A DNA stretch of 19,346 nt from an uncultured Collinsella sp. (GCA_902475785.1 CABSAN010000038.1:1-19346), one strand, 5' to 3'. Numbered from the stretch's first letter, positions 8,327 to 16,027 are shown. Notes: generated from the letters alone by a model not told the origin. Translations and numbers: made by a program.

Positions 8327-9562
8327 TCAAATAAGATCACCGCCATCTTGCATAAACGACGCCATGTTAAGGTGCCTGACGCCATCCCTCTCCTGCAATA
8401 GAGGATCAAGCGTGAACAAGTAGCGCGGATACCCATCCCTGATGTGGCCGAACGGCCTGTACTCGCGCTCCTCGACGCCTCTGTCGGCAATCGACATAGA
8501 GACCTGGATGTAGGCGTAAGCATTGCGCCTACGAGCGATGAAGTCACACTCGAGCTTCCCAATACGGCCCACAGAAAGCTCGTACCCGCGCGATGCAAGA
8601 TAGAGGTAGAGCACGTTCTCCAACGCCGGCCCGTAGTTAATCCTCGCATCCGTGTTCATGGCGAAATAGAAGCCGGGATCAGCCAGGTAGTACTTCTCTT
8701 CGCGGATAAGCGATCGCCGAGACTTGAGATCGAACCTCGAGCAGCGATAAAGGATCTTCGCGTCAACAAGAATCTGGATATACCGATTGAGCGTTTCGCG
8801 CTTGATGGGAATCTTCTCGACATCATTGAAGTACGCAAGGAGGTTCTTCAGGTTCGTCGGCGCACCAAAGTTGTTGATGAGATACGTCTGGACGGCATCG
8901 AAAACCGAGACATTCTTAATCTTGTTCGAATGTTTGACGTCCTTTTCAAAGATCTCATGAATAACACTCTTGATATAGGTGCGCTTTTCATCCTCGCCCT
9001 CATACTCCAACGCTTTGGGAAATCCTCCAAGGGTCAGGTACTCGGTAAACTCTCCCACGAGAACGTCATTGACAGGCTTGCCGAGAAAACGCTTCATATC
9101 GATATATTCCGCAAAGTCGAGTGGGAACACCTCGAACTCGATATAGCGACCCGTCAGCTTTGTAACAAGCTGCCCAGAAAGCAGATATGAATTCGAACCG
9201 GTAATGAAGATGGACCAACCGCCATCTGTCCGGTAGCCGTTGATGAGCAGCTCGAATTCCTCTACGTTCTGAATCTCATCGATGAAGAGGTACTTCGTCT
9301 CCTCAGTGTCTGCTGAGGTCGACATGTCAATCAGATTTTCGAGCTCATCGGTCGTCTTGACCTTCCTGTTCTCCCGTGAGTCGAGGTCGATATAGATGAT
9401 GTGGTCGCTCGCTACACCGGATTCCACAAGTTCATCTGCGATTGATTGCATGAGGCAGGATTTACCACACCTGCGAACACCGGTGATTACCTTGATCATC
9501 CCGTCATCGTGGTAGAAACCACGCATTCGCTTCAGATACTTTTCACGTCGGTATATACGCAA
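8327..9562 (-). CDS. AAA ATPase with C-terminal DUF4143-type domain
   Basis: A 411-residue cytosolic ATPase of the large, poorly understood AAA plus DUF4143 family. Walker A is GVRRCGKS (28-35), Walker B is YLFIDEIQ (91-98) and sensor-1 is FITGSNS (119-125). A winged-helix-like middle part follows. The C-terminal part contains ENVLYLYLASRGYEL and LECDFIARRRNAYAYIQVS, the PD-(D/E)XK-like strand pattern usual in DUF4143, though the catalytic set is not certain. It starts at TTG behind AAAGGGGTG, so initiation is probably inefficient. It is monocistronic: a terminator lies at 8133-8168, and a long AT-rich inverted repeat at 9595-9643 sits just upstream of the start. Such genes are scattered and often laterally acquired; the biological role is unknown. 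Confidence 0.9.
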   Translation of the reverse strand: MRIYRREKYLKRMRGFYHDDGMIKVITGVRRCGKSCLMQSIADELVESGVASDHIIYIDLDSRENRKVKTTDELENLIDMSTSADTEETKYLFIDEIQNVEEFELLINGYRTDGGWSIFITGSNSYLLSGQLVTKLTGRYIEFEVFPLDFAEYIDMKRFLGKPVNDVLVGEFTEYLTLGGFPKALEYEGEDEKRTYIKSVIHEIFEKDVKHSNKIKNVSVFDAVQTYLINNFGAPTNLKNLLAYFNDVEKIPIKRETLNRYIQILVDAKILYRCSRFDLKSRRSLIREEKYYLADPGFYFAMNTDARINYGPALENVLYLYLASRGYELSVGRIGKLECDFIARRRNAYAYIQVSMSIADRGVEEREYRPFGHIRDGYPRYLFTLDPLLQERDGVRHLNMASFMQDGGDLI

Positions 9563-9594
9563 GATGCACCCCTTTTTTCAGTGTCCATTTTATC

Positions 9595-9643
9595 AGTTAT
9601 GGGGGTACTTTTTTACATTTTATAAAAAAGCGTACCGATAACT
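9595..9643 (-). promoter_or_regulatory. long AT-rich inverted repeat upstream of the DUF4143 ATPase
   Basis: Arms AGTTAT, GGTAC and TTTTTTA are mirrored by TAAAAAA, GTACC and ATAACT, with small bulges (GGG against G, and GC) around a 7-base centre. It ends about 30 bases before the TTG start. On the minus strand no T-run follows, so it looks like an operator or a leader hairpin rather than a terminator. TATAAAAT and GATAAAAT in this stretch are candidate -10 boxes. Confidence 0.6.
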
Positions 9644-9652
9644 TATTCTCGC

Positions 9653-9878
9653 TTAGTTTCGGAAGTCGAGCAGGCGGTCGCGGTAGTACTCGTATTGTTG
9701 ATTCCATGCCTCGATCTCGGCGGGGAGGCAGTCGGTCAGCGATGCCGTGCGGGAGTCGAAGCGGTCGAGGATGTCGACGACCTTCTGCTGGGTGCCGATG
9801 GATGGGGCGGGAATCTCGACCCTCGATAAGTCCACAAGCGCGGCTTCGATTACCTTTTTCGGTTTAGCGTATTGCTCT
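9653..9878 (-). pseudogene. 3' remnant of a type I restriction specificity subunit gene (hsdS)
   Basis: The last 60 codons (from GTG 9835) encode the conserved C-terminal end of HsdS: IPAPSIGTQQKVVDILDRFD, then LPAEIEAWNQQYEYYRDRLLDF. This is the coiled-coil spacer that follows the second target-recognition domain. Full HsdS proteins are about 400 residues, so most of the gene is missing. The open frame continues upstream without a start codon (SEEQYAKPKK...) to a TGA at about 9883-9885, which lies inside the TetR fragment. No hsdR or hsdM is present, so the fragment cannot work alone. It may be left over from a shuffling hsdS locus or from a deletion. Confidence 0.75.
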
Positions 9879-9980
9879 TCAGATCATCGTGGTGTGCTCG
9901 TAGCCGCGCTCCACGAGGAGCCGCTCGGCAACGTCGAGAATCTTCTCGACCGTCTCCTCCGGGTACTTATTGCGTGCCAC
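9879..9980 (-). pseudogene. truncated TetR-family regulator (first 33 residues)
   Basis: From GTG at 9980, behind the strong site GGAGGTG, the frame reads MARNKYPEETVEKILDVAER and then LLVERGYEHTTM before a TGA. This is the first helix and the start of the helix-turn-helix of a TetR repressor. Recognition helix and ligand domain are missing. The sequence passes directly into the hsdS remnant, so the truncation is a junction rather than a simple stop mutation. The intact gene would have been divergent from the ABC operon at 10176, the usual layout of a TetR repressor and its target. Confidence 0.75.
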
Positions 9981-10093
9981 GGGCACCTCCGTCCTTGTTA
10001 TCGCGATAAACATACCATGAGTGGCGTACGGGTCGAGAAGGGCTGGCGCCAAAAGAGCCCAACGGCCGTTACGGCTTCGTTAGAAACGCGCCC

Positions 10094-10107
10094 CACCATG
10101 GATGGTG
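10094..10107. promoter_or_regulatory. possible operator palindrome upstream of the ABC operon
   Basis: CACCAT-gg-ATGGTG is a perfect 6-base inverted repeat in the region between the truncated TetR gene and the transporter operon. It could be the ancestral TetR site or a site for the operon's own response regulator; nothing in the sequence separates the two. Confidence 0.35.
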
Positions 10108-10121
10108 AACCCGAAAGGTAA

Positions 10122-10154
10122 GGCGCGCGGGCACGGCGACTCGGCCCGCGCGCC
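10122..10154 (+). promoter_or_regulatory. GC-rich leader hairpin before the ABC operon
   Basis: GGCGCGCGGGC and GCCCGCGCGCC pair perfectly over 11 bases around an 11-base loop. The hairpin ends about 10 bases before the AAAGGA ribosome site of the first gene. No T-run follows. In mRNA it could limit ribosome access or stabilise the 5' end. Confidence 0.45.
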
Positions 10155-10175
10155 CGGAAGAGAAAGGACGAACCC

Positions 10176-10900
<725 letters not shown>

Positions 10901-10904
<4 letters not shown>

Positions 10905-11671
10905 CGGGCGAGAAAGGCGGCCTGCTCGCGGGCCTGCGCGCCGAGGCCCTGAAGTCGCGCCACGCAGCACCGGTTCGCCTGGCCGTGCTCATGGCGCTGC
11001 CGATGCCGCTGCTCGGCGCGATGCCCTACCGGGGCGCGCAGATTTTCAGCGCGTGGAACTACTGGTACGCGCTCTTCCTGCCCGTGTCTCTCTCGCTCGT
11101 GGTGGCGTGCGTCGCGCGGGCGGACGCGCGCACGCGAATGCGGGGGCTTCTGGGCCTGGGCTTCCCGCTCGGGCGCGCCTGGTGGGCCAAGGCGCTCTGG
11201 TGCCTCGCGCTCTGCGCGCTCTCGAACCTCGTGGTCTTCGGCATCTACCTCGCGGGATCGGCGTTCTCCTCGCAGGGCCTCACGGCCGCGGGCACGTTCA
11301 CGATGCTCCTCTGCGCGCTCGCCAACACGGTGACCGCGGCGTGGATGATCCCCGCAGGGCTCTTCCTCACGGCGCGGCTCGGCATGCTCGCGGGCATCTT
11401 CTGCCCGCTCGCCACGCAGCTCGTGGGTGGGTTCGCCTGGTCGCTGATGCCGCTGCCGCAGCTCTTTCCGCCGTCGGCGAGCATGGTCATCCCCACGAGC
11501 TTCATCCCCGTGCTGCCGAGCGGCGAGCCACTCGCGGCGGACATGGCGCTCGGCAGGGCGCTCGCGGCGGACGGCATGCTCACACTGGCGGGCCTTGCGG
11601 TCTGCGCGCTCGCGTTCGCCGCGCTCACGGCGGCGGGCGCGGCCTGGTTCGCGCGCTCCGAGGAGAGGTGA
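10901..11671 (+). CDS. lantibiotic-protection ABC transporter permease (MutE/EpiE-like)
   Basis: A 256-residue integral membrane subunit with about six hydrophobic segments. The short cytosolic N-terminus LRAEALKSRHAAPVRL precedes the first helix, as usual in LanE/LanG permeases; AWNYWYALFLPV and a long GLFLTARLGMLAGIFCP segment follow. It should form the channel with the permease encoded next, powered by the upstream ATPase. It overlaps both neighbours: ATGA with the ATPase gene and TGATG with the second permease gene. Assignment as the E-type subunit rests on gene order, size and topology; E and G subunits are themselves related. Confidence 0.82.
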
Positions 11672-12486
11672 TGGCCGTGACACGACTCTCCGACCCGACG
11701 CCGCGCATGACTCTCCCGCGGGCCCTGCTCTCCGAGGCCCTGCGCCTGGCGCGCTCCCCGCTCACGGCGGTGCACCTCGTCTGCGGCCTGGCAGCCGGTC
11801 TTGCCTGCGGCGAGTACTTCTCCGTTACCCAATGGGACCCGGCGCTGGGCGCGGACGCCTACGTCCAGCTCCTCGGCGCCCTCATGCCGCTCATGTCCGC
11901 CATCGTCTGTGGGCTCGCCGTGGACGAGGAGCGTGCCGCCGGGCGCCTCGCCAACCTCACGGCGGTCCCCTCGCGCGGGCGCGCCGTCGCGGCGAAGCTG
12001 CTCGCCCTTGCGGCGCTCAGCGCGGGCGCGCTGGCCGTGGCGCTCGGCGTGTTCGGGGCCGTGCTCGCCGTCGCCGGGCGCCTGCCGCTCGGGCCCGCTC
12101 CGCTTGCGGCCGCCTGGGCGGGCATCGTGCTGGGCAGCCTGCCCCTCTACGCGCTGGGGCTCGGCGTGGCCCTGCGCCTCGGCCGCAACGCCGCCATCGG
12201 TGCCGGCGCGGCGGGGATGCTCCTCGCGTTCTTCTCAGTGGGCGGACTTGCGCACGGCCTCATGACCGGCGAGCTCACCGGTGCCCTGGCGACGCCCCTG
12301 AACTGGGTGCCGCTCGCCTGGCCCGCGCGCCTAGGGTCGCTCGGGGTGGAGGCCTTCATCGACGCCGCACGCGCGGCGGGCCCTCTCCTCACAACTGCGC
12401 TCGCTGGCCTCGTGCTCACCCTGGCAGCCGCCGCCGTCCTTCTCGCCTGGTTCTGCCGCTTCGAGGACGGGAGGGCAGATGCGTAG
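11671..12486 (+). CDS. lantibiotic-protection ABC transporter permease (MutG-like)
   Basis: A 271-residue membrane protein, the second permease of the transporter. The ATG at 11671 overlaps the preceding stop (TGATG) and follows GAGGAGAGG; an upstream extension of the same frame to 11053 runs through the previous gene and is not used. The cytosolic start LPRALLSEALRLARSPLT precedes the first helix. Further hydrophobic segments follow at about 70-85, 105-135, 145-170, 175-195 and 240-263. The text VDEERAAGRLANLTAVP between helices matches the cytosolic loop common to ABC-2-type immunity permeases. It overlaps the YxeA-like gene by 8 bases. Confidence 0.82.
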   Translation: MAVTRLSDPTPRMTLPRALLSEALRLARSPLTAVHLVCGLAAGLACGEYFSVTQWDPALGADAYVQLLGALMPLMSAIVCGLAVDEERAAGRLANLTAVPSRGRAVAAKLLALAALSAGALAVALGVFGAVLAVAGRLPLGPAPLAAAWAGIVLGSLPLYALGLGVALRLGRNAAIGAGAAGMLLAFFSVGGLAHGLMTGELTGALATPLNWVPLAWPARLGSLGVEAFIDAARAAGPLLTTALAGLVLTLAAAAVLLAWFCRFEDGRADA

Positions 12487-12880
12487 GAAGCCGTTCGCCG
12501 TCGTGCTCGTCCTCCTCTCCGCAGCGCTCATTCTGGGCGGGAATGCCCTGCTCGACGCCGGCTGGGGGTCGGTGCTGCGTTCGATCGCCGACCGCGTGCT
12601 GCCCAACCCTGAGATCACCATGTGGGCGCCCGCGCCCGAGCCCGGTAGCCACGCGAGCTCCTACGCCGACGCCACCGGGGCGGGGGCGAACTACGTCTAC
12701 CTGGTGGACGCGGCGGACGACAGGGGCAATGTCCGAGAGCTCCAGCTCATCTTCTTCGGACGGGAGTCGGACGGCGAGGGCTGGCTCGAGATCGAGGCGC
12801 GCGGCGGCTCGGGCGTGCGCTACCGCGCGTGCGATGCGGCCGAGGCGCCCGCGGCTGCGCGCGGGGCTCTGGACCGCTGA
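12479..12880 (+). CDS. YxeA-family (DUF1093-like) exported small protein
   Basis: A 133-residue protein with an N-terminal signal or anchor segment (about residues 5-25) and a small extracytoplasmic domain. Family-like features are a YVYLVDAADDRGNVREL strand pair, GWLEIEARGGSGVRY and a terminal acid/alanine helix (CDAAEAPAAARGAL), matching the K-x-W-x-E-V-pattern tail of YxeA proteins. In Bacillus subtilis, yxeA lies with the yxdJKLM sensor and ABC genes that respond to cationic peptides, so the same companionship here supports both calls. No lipobox cysteine is visible. The molecular role is unknown; an accessory immunity role is inferred. Its start lies inside the end of the permease gene. 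Confidence 0.7.
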   Translation: MRRKPFAVVLVLLSAALILGGNALLDAGWGSVLRSIADRVLPNPEITMWAPAPEPGSHASSYADATGAGANYVYLVDAADDRGNVRELQLIFFGRESDGEGWLEIEARGGSGVRYRACDAAEAPAAARGALDR

Positions 12881-12898
12881 GCGCGGCGCTAGTACAAT
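12870..12898 (+). promoter_or_regulatory. promoter for the response regulator gene
   Basis: TGGACC and TACAAT (in TAGTACAAT) are separated by 17 bases and lie across the YxeA-like stop codon, 28 bases before the regulator's ATG. This would let the regulator and kinase be made independently of the transporter operon. Confidence 0.55.
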
Positions 12899-12925
12899 TC
12901 CGACGGAAGTTTCAGGAGGTCGAAC

Positions 12926-13588
12926 ATGGCGAGAATACTGGCAGTGGATGATGAACGGGCGATCCTCGACGCGCTCGCGCGCGTCCTCGGCCGCGACGGC
13001 CATGAGGTCGTCAAGGCGGCGGACCCGACAGCGGTCCCGGGGATGGACCTCTCGCGCTTCGACCTCGTGCTCTGCGACGTCATGATGCCGGGGCTCGACG
13101 GCTTCGAGCTCGTGCGGCAGATCCGCCCGGACTTCGACGGGCCCATCATATTCCTGACCGCGCGCGTGGCCGAGGAGGACGCCGTGGCCGGCTACGGCCT
13201 GGGCGCCGACGACTACGTCCGCAAGCCCTTCGGGGCCGCGGAGCTGCGCGCCAAGGTCGCGGCCCATCTACGCCGTGAGCGCCGGCCGCGCTCGCACGCC
13301 CTCTCCTTCGGGGAGGTGCGGATCGACCTCGGGGCGCGCGGCCTCGCCGTGGGCGGCGAGGCCGTACCGCTCACGCCCACCGAGTACGCCATCTGCGAGT
13401 ACCTCGCCCGCCACCCCGGGCAGGTCATGAGCCGCGCGCAGATCCGCGAGGCGGTGCTCGGCTGGGAGAGCGACGCCGACGACGCGGCCATATCCATGCA
13501 GGTCAGCCGCGCCCGGAGGAAACTCTCCGAGGCCGGCGCCGATCCGATCGCGACCGTCTGGGGGATGGGGTACAAGTGGCAGCTTTGA
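12926..13588 (+). CDS. OmpR-family response regulator of the immunity cluster
   Basis: A 220-residue two-domain regulator. The receiver domain has the acidic pair Asp8-Asp9, the phosphorylation site Asp51 in LVLCDVMMPG, Thr78 and Lys100 in ADDYVRKPFG. The C-terminal winged-helix DNA-binding domain (about 125-220) carries LTPTEYAICEYLARHPGQVM and ends in the diagnostic VWGMGYKW. It probably receives phosphate from the adjacent kinase and activates the transporter operon, as in NisR/LanR-type systems. AGGAGGT lies 5 bases before the ATG, a strong start. It has its own promoter at 12870-12898. Confidence 0.93.
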   Translation: MARILAVDDERAILDALARVLGRDGHEVVKAADPTAVPGMDLSRFDLVLCDVMMPGLDGFELVRQIRPDFDGPIIFLTARVAEEDAVAGYGLGADDYVRKPFGAAELRAKVAAHLRRERRPRSHALSFGEVRIDLGARGLAVGGEAVPLTPTEYAICEYLARHPGQVMSRAQIREAVLGWESDADDAAISMQVSRARRKLSEAGADPIATVWGMGYKWQL

Positions 13589-13614
13589 GGACCGGGGCGC
13601 GAGGTCGCGGGGGC

Positions 13615-15003
13615 ATGCCGCTCTCCTTCGTCATCGCGCGCTACTTCGCCTACGCGTTCGCGGCGGTTGCCACGGCGTGGCTCGCCTCGTTCATGGCGCT
13701 CTCCGCGGCGATCAACGCGGGCTTCGTCTACGAGGCAAGCTGGGGGCCGGCCAATACGCGCGAGGTCGCGGAGGGCCTGGCACGCGACGGCGTCTGCGGG
13801 CAGCAGGACGTGCCGACGGCGTACCGCTACCTCATCCTGAATAAGGACGGATACGTGCTGATGACAGACCTCGAGGGCACGCGGCTCGAGGACGCGACGG
13901 AAATGGCCCGTGCGGCACTCGCCGCGGATCCGGGCACAGTGGAGATCGAGGGCGGGGGCTCGGGCCTCACCTACGCCGCGTTCCCGCTCAAGGGCGGCGG
14001 GGCCTGTGCACTCGTCAGCGAGTACCTGCCGCAGTGGGTCTCGCGCGACCTCGCCGGCCTGCTTCCCAACCCGCAGAACCTCATGCTCGTCGGCGCCGCT
14101 GCGGGAAGCGCGCTCGCGCTCGCGCTCGTGGCGCGCCGCGCGAGCCGCGTGATCTCGCGCAAGATGGCGCCGCTCGCGGAGGCGGCGGAGCGCGTCGGCG
14201 CGGGGGAGCTCGACTTCGCGGTCGGCAGCACCAACGTGCGCGAGGTGAACGACGTCCTCGCCGCGATGGACGCCATGCGGGCCTCCCTCGCCGAGTCGCT
14301 CGAAGCCCGCTGGGCCGCGGAGCGGGGGCAGCGCGAGCAGGTGGCGTCGCTCGCCCACGACCTCAAGACGCCGCTCACCGTGCTGCGCGCCAACGCCGAC
14401 TTCGTGGCGGAGGAGCTGGAAGACGAGAAAGACGCCGACCTCGCGGCCGCCGCGCGCGACATAGCCGGCAGTGTCGAAAGGCTCGACGGCTACGTGCGCC
14501 TGCTCATCGAGGCCTCGCGCGGGTCCGGCGGGGCGGAGAGGGCCCCCATGCGGCCGGCCGAGCTCTGCGAGCAGGTCCTCGCCGAGGCCGCCCAGATCGC
14601 CCGGGCGCGAGGCGTGACGCTCGACGCGGCCACGGGCCCTGCTGTCGCGGGCGCGCCCGAGGCCCCGCTCGACCGAACCGCCCTGGCGCGAGCCGCCGCG
14701 AACCTCGTGGCCAACGCCGCCGAGCACGCGCGCTCGCGCGTGGCGGTCTCCTGCGACGTCGAGGGCGGCCACCTCGTCATCGAGGTGTCCGACGACGGAC
14801 CGGGCTTCTCTCCCGCCGCCCTCGAACGCGGCTGCGAGCGCCTCTTCACAGACGACTCCTCCCGCTCCTCGCGCGACGGAGGCCGCCACTACGGGCTCGG
14901 CCTCCACGCCGCCTCCGAGGCCGCGAGCGCCCACGGGGGCTCCGTCTCGCTCGCCAACAGCCCCTCGGGCGGCGCGGTGGCCACCATCGCGGTCCCCCTG
15001 TGA
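13615..15003 (+). CDS. sensor histidine kinase of the immunity cluster
   Basis: Membrane sensor kinase paired with the preceding regulator. Two membrane segments (about residues 5-38 and 155-175) enclose an extracytoplasmic sensor of about 115 residues. A HAMP-like linker follows. The H-box is SLAHDLKTPLTVLRAN with His248, and the ATPase domain has NLVANAAEHA, VSDDGPGFS and YGLGLHAASEAASAHGG. Start choice: ATG 13615 has GAGG ten bases upstream and sits right before the first helix. An in-frame GTG at 13576 would overlap the regulator gene and add an Arg/Gly-rich stretch, but is possible through translational coupling. LanK-type and BceS-like kinases detect peptides or work with the transporter; the ligand here is unknown. 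Confidence 0.9.
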   Translation: MPLSFVIARYFAYAFAAVATAWLASFMALSAAINAGFVYEASWGPANTREVAEGLARDGVCGQQDVPTAYRYLILNKDGYVLMTDLEGTRLEDATEMARAALAADPGTVEIEGGGSGLTYAAFPLKGGGACALVSEYLPQWVSRDLAGLLPNPQNLMLVGAAAGSALALALVARRASRVISRKMAPLAEAAERVGAGELDFAVGSTNVREVNDVLAAMDAMRASLAESLEARWAAERGQREQVASLAHDLKTPLTVLRANADFVAEELEDEKDADLAAAARDIAGSVERLDGYVRLLIEASRGSGGAERAPMRPAELCEQVLAEAAQIARARGVTLDAATGPAVAGAPEAPLDRTALARAAANLVANAAEHARSRVAVSCDVEGGHLVIEVSDDGPGFSPAALERGCERLFTDDSSRSSRDGGRHYGLGLHAASEAASAHGGSVSLANSPSGGAVATIAVPL

Positions 15004-15027
15004 GGGCCTAACGACTCAGGCCCTCAC
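15000..15027 (+). terminator. hairpin at the end of the kinase gene
   Basis: GTGAGGGCCT and AGGCCCTCAC pair perfectly over 10 bases around the loop AACGACTC. The stem contains the kinase stop codon. No T-run follows, so termination would be weak or Rho-assisted, or the stem may serve mRNA 3'-end stability. Confidence 0.45.
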
Positions 15028-15090
15028 ACCGGAGTGCCTCGCAATCAAACGCTTCCCGGATAATAATGCCCGTTGCGGGAATCGCCCTGG

Positions 15091-15573
15091 CTAGTCGCCG
15101 CCCATGTGCATGAGCATGTCGGCGATGCGAGTCGTCATCTCGTCCGCCGCTGCACGGATGTTGGCGACCCAGGACGCAAGGCCGGCCTGATCGGATGCCT
15201 CCGCCTCAAACACGTCGCAGTTCGCGGTCACCACCATGAGCGGGGTGACGAGGCCGTGCGAGGCGGTGCAAACAAACGCGCGCTCCTGCGCCGCGGCCTC
15301 CGCCACCGGTCGCATGGCGCGTCCCGCTGCCGCCCACGCCACGGTGAGCGCCGCGAGGAAGATCGCTATGCAGGAGGCGAGGCACCCCAGCCCGAGGCCG
15401 CATAGTCATCGCCATATCGAACGGCGTAAGTGTTGAGCACCGACTCAATGGCTTCATTTTGATCCTCACGGGTAAAGGCCGTAAGGTCGACCATTGAGGT
15501 AAAGTTGACGTACGGGGAGGCGATCCCCGTACGTCAACCTGGTGCCAACTTCGGGAAAATCGCTGCGTTCCAT
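15091..15573 (-). pseudogene. decayed sensor histidine kinase
   Basis: Three successive minus-strand frames appear to be pieces of one gene. The first starts at 15573 behind AGGAGAC and encodes MERSDFPEVGTRLTYG before leaving the apparent gene. The second (open to about 15536, stop 15366) encodes FTREDQNEAIESVLNTYAVR. The third returns to the first frame (open from about 15405 to 15091), with a membrane helix (LASCIAIFLAALTVAW) and the H-box region FVCTASHGLVTPLMVVTANC. A working H-box would read SHELKTPL; here Glu and Lys are replaced by Gly and Val. The frame stops soon after the dimerisation helix, so the ATPase domain is missing. Two frameshifts plus truncation make function unlikely. Joining the first two pieces to the kinase is inferred from position. 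Confidence 0.6.
15504..15538. repeat. perfect 14-base inverted repeat
   Basis: GTTGACGTACGGGG and its exact complement flank the 7-base centre AGGCGAT. It lies inside the kinase remnant, close to where the reading frame shifts from the first to the second piece. Confidence 0.85.
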
Positions 15574-15672
15574 ATGGTCTCCTATCATTTAAATCGAGCG
15601 TTGATTCTTTGGCGCGCGTCGCCGGCGTTGCACCCCACAACAGCGGTTATTGTTTTCGCGTGGGTGTATCGC

Positions 15673-15897
15673 CTAGTACGCAGGGCGCAGGTCTAGCCTG
15701 AAATCCCCCTTGGCGATGGCGAGGCTGTAGTTCGACACGGCTAAAATCACGACGCCCATCAAAACCAGGCCGCAAGCGGCAATCAGCTGTTCCGACGAAA
15801 AGCCGAGGGCCTTCTTTCCGTCATCGCACGCTATCTCCGCTACGGCTTCGATTGGCGAAATCGTCGGGATGCCTACCGCCTGTCTAGCATTGTTCAT
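15673..15897 (-). CDS. small single-helix membrane protein, unrecognised
   Basis: A 74-residue protein. Start at 15897 has the strong site AAGGAGACAACC-ATG. The N-terminal 35 residues are polar and mildly acidic with one cysteine (AEIACDDGKK). One hydrophobic segment runs from about 38 to 57 (LIAACGLVLMGVVILAV), and the short tail is charged (KGDFRLDLRPAY). No family recognised. It could be a small membrane regulator, a toxin-like peptide or a bacteriocin-like peptide; none is supported directly. Its start codon overlaps the stop of an 18-codon micro-ORF (ATGA). It is divergent from the WYL regulator gene, and the operator-like palindrome at 15980-16003 lies between them, so shared control is plausible. 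Confidence 0.6.
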   Translation of the reverse strand: MNNARQAVGIPTISPIEAVAEIACDDGKKALGFSSEQLIAACGLVLMGVVILAVSNYSLAIAKGDFRLDLRPAY

Positions 15898-15950
15898 GGT
15901 TGTCTCCTTCGCTCTTTTCCATTGCTTCGGCCCTTATTTTCAACCGCCAT
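15894..15950 (-). CDS. putative 18-residue upstream micro-ORF
   Basis: Reads MAVENKGRSNGKERRRQP, a strongly basic peptide. AGAGGAG lies about 11 bases before the ATG, and its TGA overlaps the ATG of the 74-residue membrane protein. Possibly a leader that couples or tunes translation of the next gene. Being so short, it could be chance. Confidence 0.3.
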   Translation of the reverse strand: MAVENKGRSNGKERRRQP

Positions 15951-15976
15951 CGGAATTTCGTCTCCTCTGACAGGCT

Positions 15977-16006
15977 TTGATTACCTACAATTTCATAGGT
16001 AATAAT
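15977..16006 (+). promoter_or_regulatory. promoter of the WYL regulator gene
   Basis: TTGATT (15977-15982) and AATAAT (16001-16006) are separated by 18 bases and lie 20-50 bases before the ATG at 16028. The palindrome at 15980-16003 covers the spacer and touches both boxes. Confidence 0.5.
15980..16003. promoter_or_regulatory. operator-like palindrome between the membrane peptide and WYL genes
   Basis: ATTACCTA and TAGGTAAT are exact inverted repeats around CAATTTCA. Two half-sites whose centres are 16 bases apart on one DNA face suit a dimeric helix-turn-helix protein. The placement inside the promoter predicts repression, most simply autoregulation by the WYL protein encoded next. Confidence 0.6.
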
Positions 16007-16027
16007 GCTGTTTATGGAGGGCCTGCC

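Noticed and set aside
11053..11670. N-terminal extension of the second permease to 477 residues
   Set aside because: The extra part is an off-frame reading of the first permease, while ATG 11671 has a ribosome site and the usual TGATG overlap.
11595..13085. Plus-strand frame of 496 codons across the second permease
   Set aside because: Arg/Pro/Ser-rich off-frame reading of the permease and YxeA-like genes; no domain text.
13213..14934. Minus-strand open frame of 573 codons across the regulator and kinase
   Set aside because: Antisense shadow caused by third-position GC bias; Arg/Ala/Gly-rich text, while the plus strand encodes clear two-component domains.
15000..15027. Strong terminator for the immunity cluster
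   Set aside because: The stem is perfect but no T-run follows, so it is listed only as a weak candidate.
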